Source: Siderastrea siderea
Lineage: Eukaryota > Cnidaria > Anthozoa > Scleractinia > Rhizangiidae
Direction: 5' to 3'
DNA: 64,000 nt
NCBI GenBank assembly: GCA_964030785.1
Contig: OZ034968.1
Span: forward strand, 55,215,730-55,279,729
Shown: one piece after another, positions 31,186 through 37,198 of the stretch
Layout: the number at the start of each line of letters is the position of its first letter
Position numbering within the stretch: the stretch's first letter is position 1
Program-made: the position numbers and the translations under genes
The notes under the pieces: model-generated
Told to the model about the DNA's origin: nothing
The model's database searches: none
What the model saw: the letters and a program-made list of their open reading frames with translations, nothing else

Positions 31186-31213
31186 ATAAAAAAGTTCGTT
31201 GGAAAACGGTGTC

Positions 31214-31299
31214 GGAGTCGTAGCTCAGTGGGTAGAGCCTTTGGATCCCCTCGAATACATGAGGAGGGTCGTGCGTGGGTTCGAGTCCCACCGATTCCA
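31214..31299 (+). tRNA. tRNA-like gene with non-canonical anticodon arm
   Basis: 86 nt in the gap between protease and ATPase. A 7-bp acceptor stem (GGAGTCG/CGATTCC with one G-U), a D-arm containing the A box TAGCTCAGTGG, and a perfect T-arm GTGGG/CCCAC around TTCGAGT containing the B box GGTTCGAGTCC are all present. The 35 nt between D and T arms do not form a standard anticodon stem. Instead GATCCCCTC can pair with GAGGAGGGTC in an extended hairpin, after five unpaired bases. It could be an intron-containing tRNA, a mimic, or a Pol III promoter unit. Amino-acid identity cannot be assigned. Confidence 0.6.
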
Positions 31300-31312
31300 A
31301 TAAAAAGGTGCC

Positions 31313-31321
31313 TTTTTTTTT
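31313..31321 (+). terminator. Pol III terminator after the tRNA-like gene
   Basis: Nine consecutive T residues, 14 nt past the tRNA 3' end. Confidence 0.65.
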
Positions 31322-31343
31322 CTAAGGGTAGTTCGTCATCATC

Positions 31344-31997
31344 ATGCAAACGGGGAAACCGTTTCGTTTTCATACGCCTTCCTCTATCTTGGTGGTGGGT
31401 CCTTCGGGATGTGGTAAAACCGCGTTTACGGAAAAACTCTTGGTAGACAACCCGGAGTTGTTTGACACCCCACCGACCCAAATGCATTATTGTTATGGCG
31501 CTTGGCAAGATCGATTTCAAGGCATGCAAGATCAAGGGGTAGTGTTTCACGAAGGGATTCCCGATCATGAGGCCTTTGTGCAATGGTTTCCTGAAGGACA
31601 TGGGGTCCTGGTCTTGGATGATTTAATGGACGAAGGCAGCCATGATAAACGCGTGTTGGATTTATTCACCAAACATTCACATCATCAAGGGGTGACGGTA
31701 TTGTACTTGTGCCAAGACATGTTTCCCGTGGGTCGCTATGCTAAAAGTATATCCCGCAATGCCCATTACATCGTGGCGTTCAAGAACCCCCGAGATCAAT
31801 TAGGGGTACGCAATGTCATGCTTCAATCGTTTCCGACCACTTGGAAAGACACGTTGGAGACGTTTCATCAAGCCACTACACGACCGTATGGGTATTTGGT
31901 CTTGGATTTACATCCCGCCTCGTCCGATCAACAACGGGTGTTGAGTCACCTGTTAAAAGACGAAGGATGGACTCGCACCTATCAAAAACGACTATAA
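31344..31997 (+). CDS. ATP: Genome-packaging ATPase (FtsK/HerA type)
   Basis: 217 residues. Walker A is GPSGCGKT at 19-26 and Walker B is VLVLDDLMDE at 88-97. A polar sensor-like region (VTVLYLCQDMFP) follows, with an Arg-containing NPRDQLG segment. Size and order match the A32/FtsK-like packaging ATPases of Polintons and related viruses, which pump DNA into capsids. The stop codon is part of the TATA box for the next gene. Confidence 0.88.
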   Translation: MQTGKPFRFHTPSSILVVGPSGCGKTAFTEKLLVDNPELFDTPPTQMHYCYGAWQDRFQGMQDQGVVFHEGIPDHEAFVQWFPEGHGVLVLDDLMDEGSHDKRVLDLFTKHSHHQGVTVLYLCQDMFPVGRYAKSISRNAHYIVAFKNPRDQLGVRNVMLQSFPTTWKDTLETFHQATTRPYGYLVLDLHPASSDQQRVLSHLLKDEGWTRTYQKRL

Positions 31998-31999
31998 AG
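31993..31999 (+). promoter_or_regulatory. TATA box overlapping the ATPase stop codon
   Basis: TATAAAG; the TAA inside it terminates the ATPase. It lies 37-43 nt before the next ATG at 32036. Confidence 0.6.
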
Positions 32000-32035
32000 G
32001 GAGTCCCTTGGAACAGGTAAAAAGAGAAAGCAACC

Positions 32036-32977
32036 ATGGCCGATGATGATCGTCAACCTCCGCAATCGTACGATACCGTGTCCCCGGCGGGGGTGGGGGC
32101 GGCCAGCGGCAATCAAATGTCCCCAGGGACCATGCAACAACTTTTTTTCACGGGAGACGAAGGCCTTCTCGACGTCGCCATGGAGGAAATGCACCCCAAT
32201 ACCCTCAGTGAGTTGTTGAGAAGTCTCCCCTCCCCCAGGACAGTCGCCGGTTGGCCCGATCTGGATGGTGTGCCCCCTGCCCAGGCCTCTTCCCCAGCCG
32301 GGGTAGGAAGTCCATCCTTCGGTAGTATACAGACCACCCCGCCGTCTTCCGTGGACAGCCCCCTTACTTGGGGAAGCGCACGCGTGTCACCCGATCCACG
32401 AAGAAGAACAGTGGCGGGTGCTCGGACAGCAGCGGGTGCAGGGGGAAGTGGAAATGGACGTGGGGGAAGTGGAAATGGACGTGGGGGACGCCGTGGTCCT
32501 AGGACTAGAGGTGGTGGACGTGGTGGTGCTGGTGGTGCTGGTGGTGGAGCAGGTGGAGCTGGTGCTGGGGGTGCTGGTGGTGGAGCAGGTGGAGCTGGTG
32601 CTGGTGGTGCTGGTGGTGCTGGTGGTGCTGGTGGTGCTGGTGGTGCTGGTGGTGGAGGAGGTGGTGGAGGTGGTGGTGGTGGTGGTGGCGGTGGCCGTCG
32701 TGGTGGACGACGTGGTAGACGACGACGACTTTTCCCCGGTTCACCTAGGACACCTTCCTCCAGTCCCTCCACTCCTCGAGGATCTCGGACTCCACCCCCT
32801 CGTACCTTGCGTCAAGCGGATTTACAACGACGTTTACGTATGCTGTTACAAGATCAAGAACAGTTGGCCCAAGGACGTGAAATTGCTAATGTCACCATGA
32901 CCAATAGCATTGTGACCAGTTATAAACAAGGAGGAGCACCGAGTGTACAAACCTCGTCGTCCCGTGTTTCGCCGTAA
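32036..32977 (+). CDS. Gly/Ala-repeat protein with conserved C-terminal segment
   Basis: 313 residues, start in ACCATGG. The N-terminal about 125 residues are acidic and Pro/Ser-rich. Residues about 130-225 are an RGG-rich then Gly-Ala (GGAGGAGG) and poly-Gly tract encoded by a GGTGCT/GGTGGT microsatellite. A poly-Arg patch follows, then a Pro/Ser/Thr linker. The C-terminus has a helix (LRQADLQRRLRMLLQDQEQLAQ), then ANVTMTNSIVTSYKQGG, a block I take to be the conserved functional part. The Gly-Ala tract is superficially like that of EBNA1, but nothing supports homology. Function unknown; likely a structural or DNA-binding late protein. Confidence 0.6.
   Translation: MADDDRQPPQSYDTVSPAGVGAASGNQMSPGTMQQLFFTGDEGLLDVAMEEMHPNTLSELLRSLPSPRTVAGWPDLDGVPPAQASSPAGVGSPSFGSIQTTPPSSVDSPLTWGSARVSPDPRRRTVAGARTAAGAGGSGNGRGGSGNGRGGRRGPRTRGGGRGGAGGAGGGAGGAGAGGAGGGAGGAGAGGAGGAGGAGGAGGAGGGGGGGGGGGGGGGGRRGGRRGRRRRLFPGSPRTPSSSPSTPRGSRTPPPRTLRQADLQRRLRMLLQDQEQLAQGREIANVTMTNSIVTSYKQGGAPSVQTSSSRVSP
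32430..32700. repeat. GGTGCT/GGTGGT trinucleotide-rich coding repeat
   Basis: An imperfect microsatellite with long runs of GGTGCTGGT and GGTGGAGGT. It produces spurious ORFs in all frames, including a 219-residue antisense frame. Confidence 0.9.
32921..32926 (+). promoter_or_regulatory. TATA box of the two-TM protein gene
   Basis: TATAAA inside the Gly/Ala gene, 59 nt before the ATG at 32980. Confidence 0.5.
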
Positions 32978-32979
32978 AG

Positions 32980-33645
32980 ATGAAAACCGTCGTGTCGTTA
33001 TTGAATGGATCGAAACAGCATGGTCTTCCCTTCCCCCCGGAATTATTACAACGGATGGATTCCTTGTATGCCTTTTATCATCAACAATGGTGGTGTTATC
33101 GAAAAATGTTGAATCATTACAGGTGTATCAATGCCTTGTTCAATGGCATGGCCTTACTCCTGATGGCTGCCGGTATGATTGCGGGTCCCCTTTTGGAAAA
33201 CAGTACGTTGGTAGCCTGTTTGGCGGCGGTGGGGACCGTGGTCAAAGGATGGAATGATTTTAAACAATACCGATTTAAAGTGACCATGAGTCGATTTGCG
33301 TTTACCACCTATGCCAAAGCCTTGACCGAATTGAAAACCCATGTGCGGGGTATTCCCTTGGAGGATCTGGAACGATTTTTAATCAAGATGCAAACCTTGG
33401 ATGATACCATTGTGGATTTCACCCCTCCGTTACCTAAACGATGTCTCCAAGATTACCATGGTCATTTTGTGTACCAACCCTTGGAAGCCCTATGCTATGT
33501 AGATGGATGTCCTCGTCCCTTGAGACCTAAAGAGTATTGGATCCATAAAAAGCCGCTCCCTCCTAGTCCCACACTCTTAGAACCATGGCCGTCCAACAAC
33601 GACGACGACGACGCAGAAAAAGGAAACAACGAGGAGGGGCTTTAA
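32980..33645 (+). CDS. Two-transmembrane, SLATT-like protein
   Basis: 221 residues; ATG 2 nt after the previous stop. Two adjacent hydrophobic segments (about residues 50-71, INALFNGMALLLMAAGMIAGPL, and 74-92, ENSTLVACLAAVGTVVKGW) are separated by only a few residues. A charged amphipathic helical region follows (about 95-145: FKQYRFKVTMSRFAFTTYAKALTEL). N-terminal helices precede, and the C-terminal tail is Pro-rich then acidic. This layout is that of SLATT domains (SMODS/SLOG-associating 2TM effectors), which in bacteria are predicted pore-formers paired with nucleotide sensors. The assignment is by architecture, not alignment. An alternative is a viral membrane or egress protein. The tail overlaps the next gene by 61 nt. 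Confidence 0.55.
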   Translation: MKTVVSLLNGSKQHGLPFPPELLQRMDSLYAFYHQQWWCYRKMLNHYRCINALFNGMALLLMAAGMIAGPLLENSTLVACLAAVGTVVKGWNDFKQYRFKVTMSRFAFTTYAKALTELKTHVRGIPLEDLERFLIKMQTLDDTIVDFTPPLPKRCLQDYHGHFVYQPLEALCYVDGCPRPLRPKEYWIHKKPLPPSPTLLEPWPSNNDDDDAEKGNNEEGL

Positions 33646-33917
33646 TGCGTCGCAAACCCCGTTTGGTGGATAAAATTGCCCATGGCATGAGTATGTTTCT
33701 ATCAGGCCCAGCGCCTGGGTTTGGACTGGCTTTAGGCAAATTAGGGGGTCAAGCCTTGAAAGGCATTACCGATAATGTAAAACATTACCGACGACAACGA
33801 GGTGGGGGTTGGTGGTCCGATTTCAAACGCAATACCCGTCAAGGCTATAAAGAGACGCAAGACCTCATCAAACAAGACAAAGCCCTTCAACGTCTATTGA
33901 CGGGTCGACCATGGTGA
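33585..33917 (+). CDS. Arg-rich QRGG protein with two QRGG sites
   Basis: 110 residues, start in ACCATGG within the 3' end of the 2TM gene; a CATAAAAAG box lies 41 nt upstream. The basic start runs to RKQRGGAL, then a Gly/Ala-rich hydrophobic helix (FGLALGKLGGQALKGITD), a second RRQRGGGWW, and a charged C-terminus. Both QRGG sites are candidate protease cleavage points, which would release a membrane-active middle peptide, in the manner of adenovirus pVI; this is inference. Confidence 0.6.
   Translation: MAVQQRRRRRRKRKQRGGALMRRKPRLVDKIAHGMSMFLSGPAPGFGLALGKLGGQALKGITDNVKHYRRQRGGGWWSDFKRNTRQGYKETQDLIKQDKALQRLLTGRPW
33846..33852 (+). promoter_or_regulatory. TATA box of the 33911 gene
   Basis: TATAAAG inside the upstream ORF, 65 nt before the ATG. 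Confidence 0.45.
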
Positions 33918-34075
33918 GGAGGAGAAGACGACGCCGTCGTCAACGAGGCGGTTTTTTAAATCTATTGGTGCCCGCTATGGTAGGATTGGGGAAAGCCGTG
34001 GCCTTGGAAACGGATAAACGTATAAAACGCACGATTCAAAAAGCCAATCAACGGTATCGTCGTCGTCACCGATAA
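33911..34075 (+). CDS. 54-residue Arg-rich QRGG protein
   Basis: The ATG is inside CCATGG and overlaps the previous stop by 7 nt. The product starts MV with eight Arg, then QRGG, a hydrophobic segment (FLNLLVPAMVGLGKAVAL) and a basic tail ending RYRRRHR. It parallels the 61-residue protein at 28428 in layout, down to the shared GKAVAL. Probably real despite its length, since start, stop, spacing and motif all fit the gene series. Confidence 0.6.
   Translation: MVRRRRRRRRQRGGFLNLLVPAMVGLGKAVALETDKRIKRTIQKANQRYRRRHR
34021..34027 (+). promoter_or_regulatory. TATA box of the 34079 gene
   Basis: TATAAAA inside the 33911 ORF, 58 nt before the next ATG. Confidence 0.5.
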
Positions 34076-34078
34076 AGG

Positions 34079-34396
34079 ATGCAACGTCTTCGACGTCAAT
34101 TACCGTTTTTACGGTCCATGTTACAAGAAGCCAATGGTTCCAAACGTCAAGAGTTGTTACAACATGCCAATGCCGATCAAATCAATGCTGTGAGTGAACT
34201 GGTCTTGAACTTTTTAAAAAACAAGATTCCCGTCACCCCACCCATGCTGGCTAAACTTCAACCCTATAAAAAGGTACTACGTGATTTGGGGCGTCGTCAA
34301 CATTCCGTCAAAAAACGTCGTCAGTGGTTAGTCCGACAAAAAGGACAAGGGTTGTTTCAAGGACTTCACGAGGTGTTATGTCAATGTGTTCGTTAA
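34079..34396 (+). CDS. Conserved small Polinton protein (helical, basic)
   Basis: 105 residues; the ATG follows the upstream stop by 3 nt. The core ADQINAVSELVLNFLKNKIPV, then KLQPYKKVLRDLGRR and KKRRQWLVRQKGQG, has the composition and order of a small protein that recurs in many metazoan Polintons, where a QTGG-type protease site follows the basic stretch. Here that site reads QKGQG. Function unknown; probably a virion or core component. Confidence 0.6.
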   Translation: MQRLRRQLPFLRSMLQEANGSKRQELLQHANADQINAVSELVLNFLKNKIPVTPPMLAKLQPYKKVLRDLGRRQHSVKKRRQWLVRQKGQGLFQGLHEVLCQCVR

Positions 34397-34458
34397 CGTA
34401 TCAAGACATGGAAGCATAAATATCACCTGTTGTGACAGCTGTCGTGCATTGGAAGACC

Positions 34459-35118
34459 ATGGACGAGGTGTACATGATTCCCCAAAAGGACTTGGAACAA
34501 CTCATTCAATATTACAAAGGAGAACTCACCGAAAATGCCTTGTTGAACAAAGCCGCGACGCTCGCCGCCCAAAAACATGTGTTATTAGCCAACCCTCAAT
34601 TACCTCCAGCCCTGGTCAATGCTCAAACCAAACCGTTGAGTCAAGAATTAATCAAGTTAACCAAACGCATTCGTCAATTTCCTGGCGGGGTGGGGGTTGG
34701 TGCCCCGGGTGCCCCGGGTGGTCCACCAGGCGAAGAAGAAGAAGCCGGGGATTTGGTGACGGGACCCGTCGAACAATGGTTGAAGCGCATGATAAAAGGA
34801 GGTCCGTCGGCTCCCAAACCCACCATTACCCCTGCTACCAGGGAAGGCGCGAGAGAACAGAGACCTTCTACCAGTCGAGGAGAAGAGATACCTTCTACCA
34901 GTCGAGGGGATAGCCGGACGCGTTTACAAGTCATTCGAGAACAGCGCAAGGCTTTGGAAAAAAAGTTAGCTGAGAGTGGTAAAGGCAAAGGCAAAGGCAA
35001 AGGCAAAGGCAAAGGAGTCTCCCGGGAAGTGCAACGATTAAAACCTTTACCCGGTTGGAAGGATTGGACGAAACCCAAACAGCCCCGACGGAGACGTTTG
35101 CAGTACGACAGTGAATAA
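34459..35118 (+). CDS. Conserved Polinton protein with variable Pro/Gly and Lys-Gly linker
   Basis: 219 residues from ACCATGG at 34459; the longer frame lacks an ATG before this. Residues 1-75 (MDEVYMIPQKDLEQLIQYYK then GELTENALLNKAATLAA) form a helical domain recurring in Polintons. A disordered Pro/Gly/Glu region follows, with a duplicated PSTSRG(E/D) segment and a (GK)n tract from a GGCAAA microsatellite. A Trp-containing basic C-terminus (LPGWKDWTKPKQPRRRR) ends it. Function unknown. Confidence 0.6.
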   Translation: MDEVYMIPQKDLEQLIQYYKGELTENALLNKAATLAAQKHVLLANPQLPPALVNAQTKPLSQELIKLTKRIRQFPGGVGVGAPGAPGGPPGEEEEAGDLVTGPVEQWLKRMIKGGPSAPKPTITPATREGAREQRPSTSRGEEIPSTSRGDSRTRLQVIREQRKALEKKLAESGKGKGKGKGKGKGVSREVQRLKPLPGWKDWTKPKQPRRRRLQYDSE

Positions 35119-35120
35119 AC

Positions 35121-35477
35121 ATGCCCGCCAAGAGGAGAAGGGGTATTAAACGGAAACGCCCCCAACGAGGAGGGGCTTTGGATGTACAAAAATGGATTGC
35201 GAAAACGGGGAAGGAATTTCATTGGCCCGGTTATCAGTACATGGGCCCTGGCACCCATTTGACCAAACGTCTGAAACGTGGGGATCCCGGGATCAATCGC
35301 TTGGACCAGATTGCTAAGCAACACGACATTGATTACAGCCGTGCCAAGAATTTGCAAGATAAATGGAAAGCCGATACCAAGATGATCCAAGCCATTGATC
35401 GATTACCCGGCAAGAAAAACAAGACGGAACGGGTGGTCAAGAAAATCATGCAAGCCAAGAAACGTTTAAAATTGTAA
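35121..35477 (+). CDS. Parvovirus-like phospholipase A2 with QRGG leader
   Basis: 118 residues; ATG 2 nt after the previous stop. An Arg/Lys-rich leader ends PQRGGAL (a likely protease site). The PLA2 domain follows, with the calcium-loop-like YMGPGT at 40-45 and the catalytic pair His68-Asp69 in KQHDIDYSRA. A basic helical tail completes it. The same domain lies in the VP1 unique region of parvoviruses, where it breaks the endosomal membrane during entry. By analogy this protein may be carried in the virion and exposed after cleavage. Confidence 0.75.
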   Translation: MPAKRRRGIKRKRPQRGGALDVQKWIAKTGKEFHWPGYQYMGPGTHLTKRLKRGDPGINRLDQIAKQHDIDYSRAKNLQDKWKADTKMIQAIDRLPGKKNKTERVVKKIMQAKKRLKL

Positions 35478-35754
35478 ACATTTAATAACAAATCATCACA
35501 TGTTGAGTAAAAAATGAAAATGTCTCATTGGTATTGTTATTCTGTAGTTCGTGTTGAGTCTCAAGCAGGATTTGCGAGACAAAACCCATTGTGATGTAAA
35601 CATTAATCCAGATAAAATAAAAAACAATGACACTTGTGTCATTTGATTCATGAGTTGTCAAAAATACTAATACGAATGTTCTGCCAAATACTGAGACGGA
35701 TGTTCTTCCAAAATACTGAAACGATTCTGTCAAAAATACAAAGACGAGGGGGGT
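35478..35754. other. Convergent 3' intergenic region
   Basis: AT-rich gap between the end of the late plus-strand cluster and the stop of the minus-strand genes. AATAAAAA-type sequences near 35617 may serve polyadenylation. Three short GATGTTC/ACTGAGACG-like repeats occur at 35665-35740. Confidence 0.5.
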
Positions 35755-36894
35755 TTAACTGACAAAGTCATCCAAATCAAATGAAGGATCCTCCTGGAGC
35801 ATCATGTCATTTAAAAAGTCAAACAAAGAATCGTCCGATGACGACGACAAGTCATCGAGTAAATTGTCTAAAAATCCTTTCCCATCGTCCCATACAGAAT
35901 GATCCAGGGGATGAAGGACCCCTGAATCCATGTCCATTATGGTACTAGATTGATCCATGGCATCCTCAGGGCTGGGCGACAGGGTATTGCAAAAGTCCCG
36001 CATAAAATCCTCCAACGTGACCGTTAATTTGAGGGGCCCTAAGGCTTGGCGTTTCTCCTCCGTTCTCTTTCCAACCATGGCCCTTGCGAGGGCAGCGGCC
36101 TCACGCTTTTTCGCCATGTATTGTTGCTGCCACCGCTGACCTCCTTTCGAACGGTAGTATTCTCTTTTATAGGCCCGGAGTCGTTCTACATTCATGGCAT
36201 AGTACTGTTTCTGGTAGGCTGCTATTCGGTCGGCATGTTTAACCCGGTACCTAGCTTTCTCAGCCCGTCGCTGCGCCCGTCGTCGGGCTTCTTTGGCACG
36301 GAGCTTGGCCACTTCCTTGTAAACGTCGTCGTCGTCCTCAACGCTTACCAGGGGGGTCTCACTACCTTTTGCCTTTCTGACCTTGCACCTGGCTCTGCTA
36401 GCCTTTTGCTGCGCCCGTCGTCGCTCTTGTTTCGCCCTGAGCTCTGCTAATTCTGCCAGGATGTCATCGTCGTTTGAGTCGCTGTCGTTAAGGTCATCGT
36501 CGTTAAGGTCATCATCGTCGTCGTTGTTTTCTTTGTAGTTCACTGGGGGTCTGCGACGGTGACTGCGGCGGCGGAGGCCCTCTCTTTCGTTGGACATCAG
36601 GCGAGGGGGGCGGTGCTGGTGGGGGTGTCCGGGGCCACCCATGAGGCGCTGGTGGGGGTGTCCGGGGCCTCTTGAATTGGTGATGCCAGTTTGTCCAACA
36701 GAAGTCGAGGCCCCGGATGTACCACTCGGTGGTGAATTGTGGGTAGCAGCCCGGGTTCCAGTGCTGTTGCACGTAGGTGTGACGTGCTGCTTGGGCTGCT
36801 TGGGCGAGCTGCCTCCTTTTCCTCCTTTCCTCAAGCAGCGCTTCCCCAAACTCTCGGATGTCTCCATCGTCGAGCACCCACTCCTTAACCTCAT
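35755..36894 (-). CDS. Basic/acidic regulatory-type protein with C-terminal acidic domain
   Basis: 379 residues from the ATG at 36894. The N-terminal 100 residues are Ser/Pro/His-rich. Then come acidic runs (NNDDDDDLNDDDL) and two copies of an (E/K)LRAK(Q/E)xRRRAQ basic helix. A Tyr/Arg-rich segment (AYQKQYYAMNVERLRAYKREYY) follows. The C-terminus is strongly acidic and hydrophobic (SLFDFLNDMM, FDLDDF), as in transactivation domains. It overlaps the 36512-36958 frame by 383 nt. A transcriptional regulator is a reasonable guess but no family was identified. Confidence 0.5.
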   Translation of the reverse strand: MRLRSGCSTMETSESLGKRCLRKGGKGGSSPKQPKQHVTPTCNSTGTRAATHNSPPSGTSGASTSVGQTGITNSRGPGHPHQRLMGGPGHPHQHRPPRLMSNEREGLRRRSHRRRPPVNYKENNDDDDDLNDDDLNDSDSNDDDILAELAELRAKQERRRAQQKASRARCKVRKAKGSETPLVSVEDDDDVYKEVAKLRAKEARRRAQRRAEKARYRVKHADRIAAYQKQYYAMNVERLRAYKREYYRSKGGQRWQQQYMAKKREAAALARAMVGKRTEEKRQALGPLKLTVTLEDFMRDFCNTLSPSPEDAMDQSSTIMDMDSGVLHPLDHSVWDDGKGFLDNLLDDLSSSSDDSLFDFLNDMMLQEDPSFDLDDFVS

Positions 36895-36958
36895 CTAAGA
36901 TCGTATCGACTTCAAATGCCTCAAACTTGTTCAACAGGTTCTCTAGACTAGAGTCCAT
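36512..36958 (-). CDS. Overlapping minus-strand ORF, acidic then Pro/Arg-rich
   Basis: 148 residues; this is the first ATG after the minus-strand TATA box at 36991. The acidic helical start (MDSSLENLLNKFEAFEVD) leads through an Ala/Gln/Arg helix and a Trp-rich middle (WYIRGLDFCWTNWHHQF) to a Pro-rich, basic tail. The distal two thirds overlap the 379-residue ORF in another frame. The pair may be separate proteins made by leaky scanning, or exons of one spliced product. Confidence 0.5.
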   Translation of the reverse strand: MDSSLENLLNKFEAFEVDTILDEVKEWVLDDGDIREFGEALLEERRKRRQLAQAAQAARHTYVQQHWNPGCYPQFTTEWYIRGLDFCWTNWHHQFKRPRTPPPAPHGWPRTPPPAPPPSPDVQRKRGPPPPQSPSQTPSELQRKQRRR

Positions 36959-36990
36959 TTTGAGATGACTGACCTCGAGGGGCGATCTGT

Positions 36991-36996
36991 TTTATA
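36991..36996 (-). promoter_or_regulatory. TATA box of the minus-strand gene pair
   Basis: Minus-strand TATAAA, 33 nt upstream of the ATG at 36958. Confidence 0.6.
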
Positions 36997-37157
36997 GTCT
37001 CTCATTCGTTCCCGTGATGCACCAGGGGTCCTAACTAGAGAGGGGGGAGGGGGGTCCCCCCCACCCCGTCCCACCCCTCCCTAGGGCACCCCCTCTCTAG
37101 GGGGCACCCTGTTTAGTGATTGGCTCCTTCCCCTCCCACGTGACATTTTTGGTTCTC

Positions 37158-37164
37158 TATAAAA
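37158..37164 (+). promoter_or_regulatory. TATA box of the DNA polymerase gene
   Basis: TATAAAA, 35-41 nt before the ATG at 37199. With the minus-strand TATA at 36991 it forms a divergent promoter around a G/C-tract region and an ATTGG box (37119). Confidence 0.65.
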
Positions 37165-37198
37165 ACAGAGCCCCGATCTCCAGTGAGTTCATCTGATC

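Noticed and set aside
32113..32772. 219-residue antisense ORF (poly-Pro/Ala) and a 160-residue alternative frame
   Set aside because: Produced by the GGTGCT/GGTGGT repeat; the plus-strand frame with a TATA box and conserved C-terminus is the gene.
32036..32977. Homology of the Gly-Ala protein to EBNA1
   Set aside because: Only the low-complexity tract is similar; the flanking domains do not resemble it.
34674..35390. 238-residue antisense ORF
   Set aside because: Shadow of two well-supported plus-strand genes, including the PLA2 gene.
36512..36958. E1A-like LxCxE Rb-binding motif in the minus-strand early-type ORF
   Set aside because: Looked for; the only Cys near a Leu reads GLDFCWTN, which does not fit the motif.
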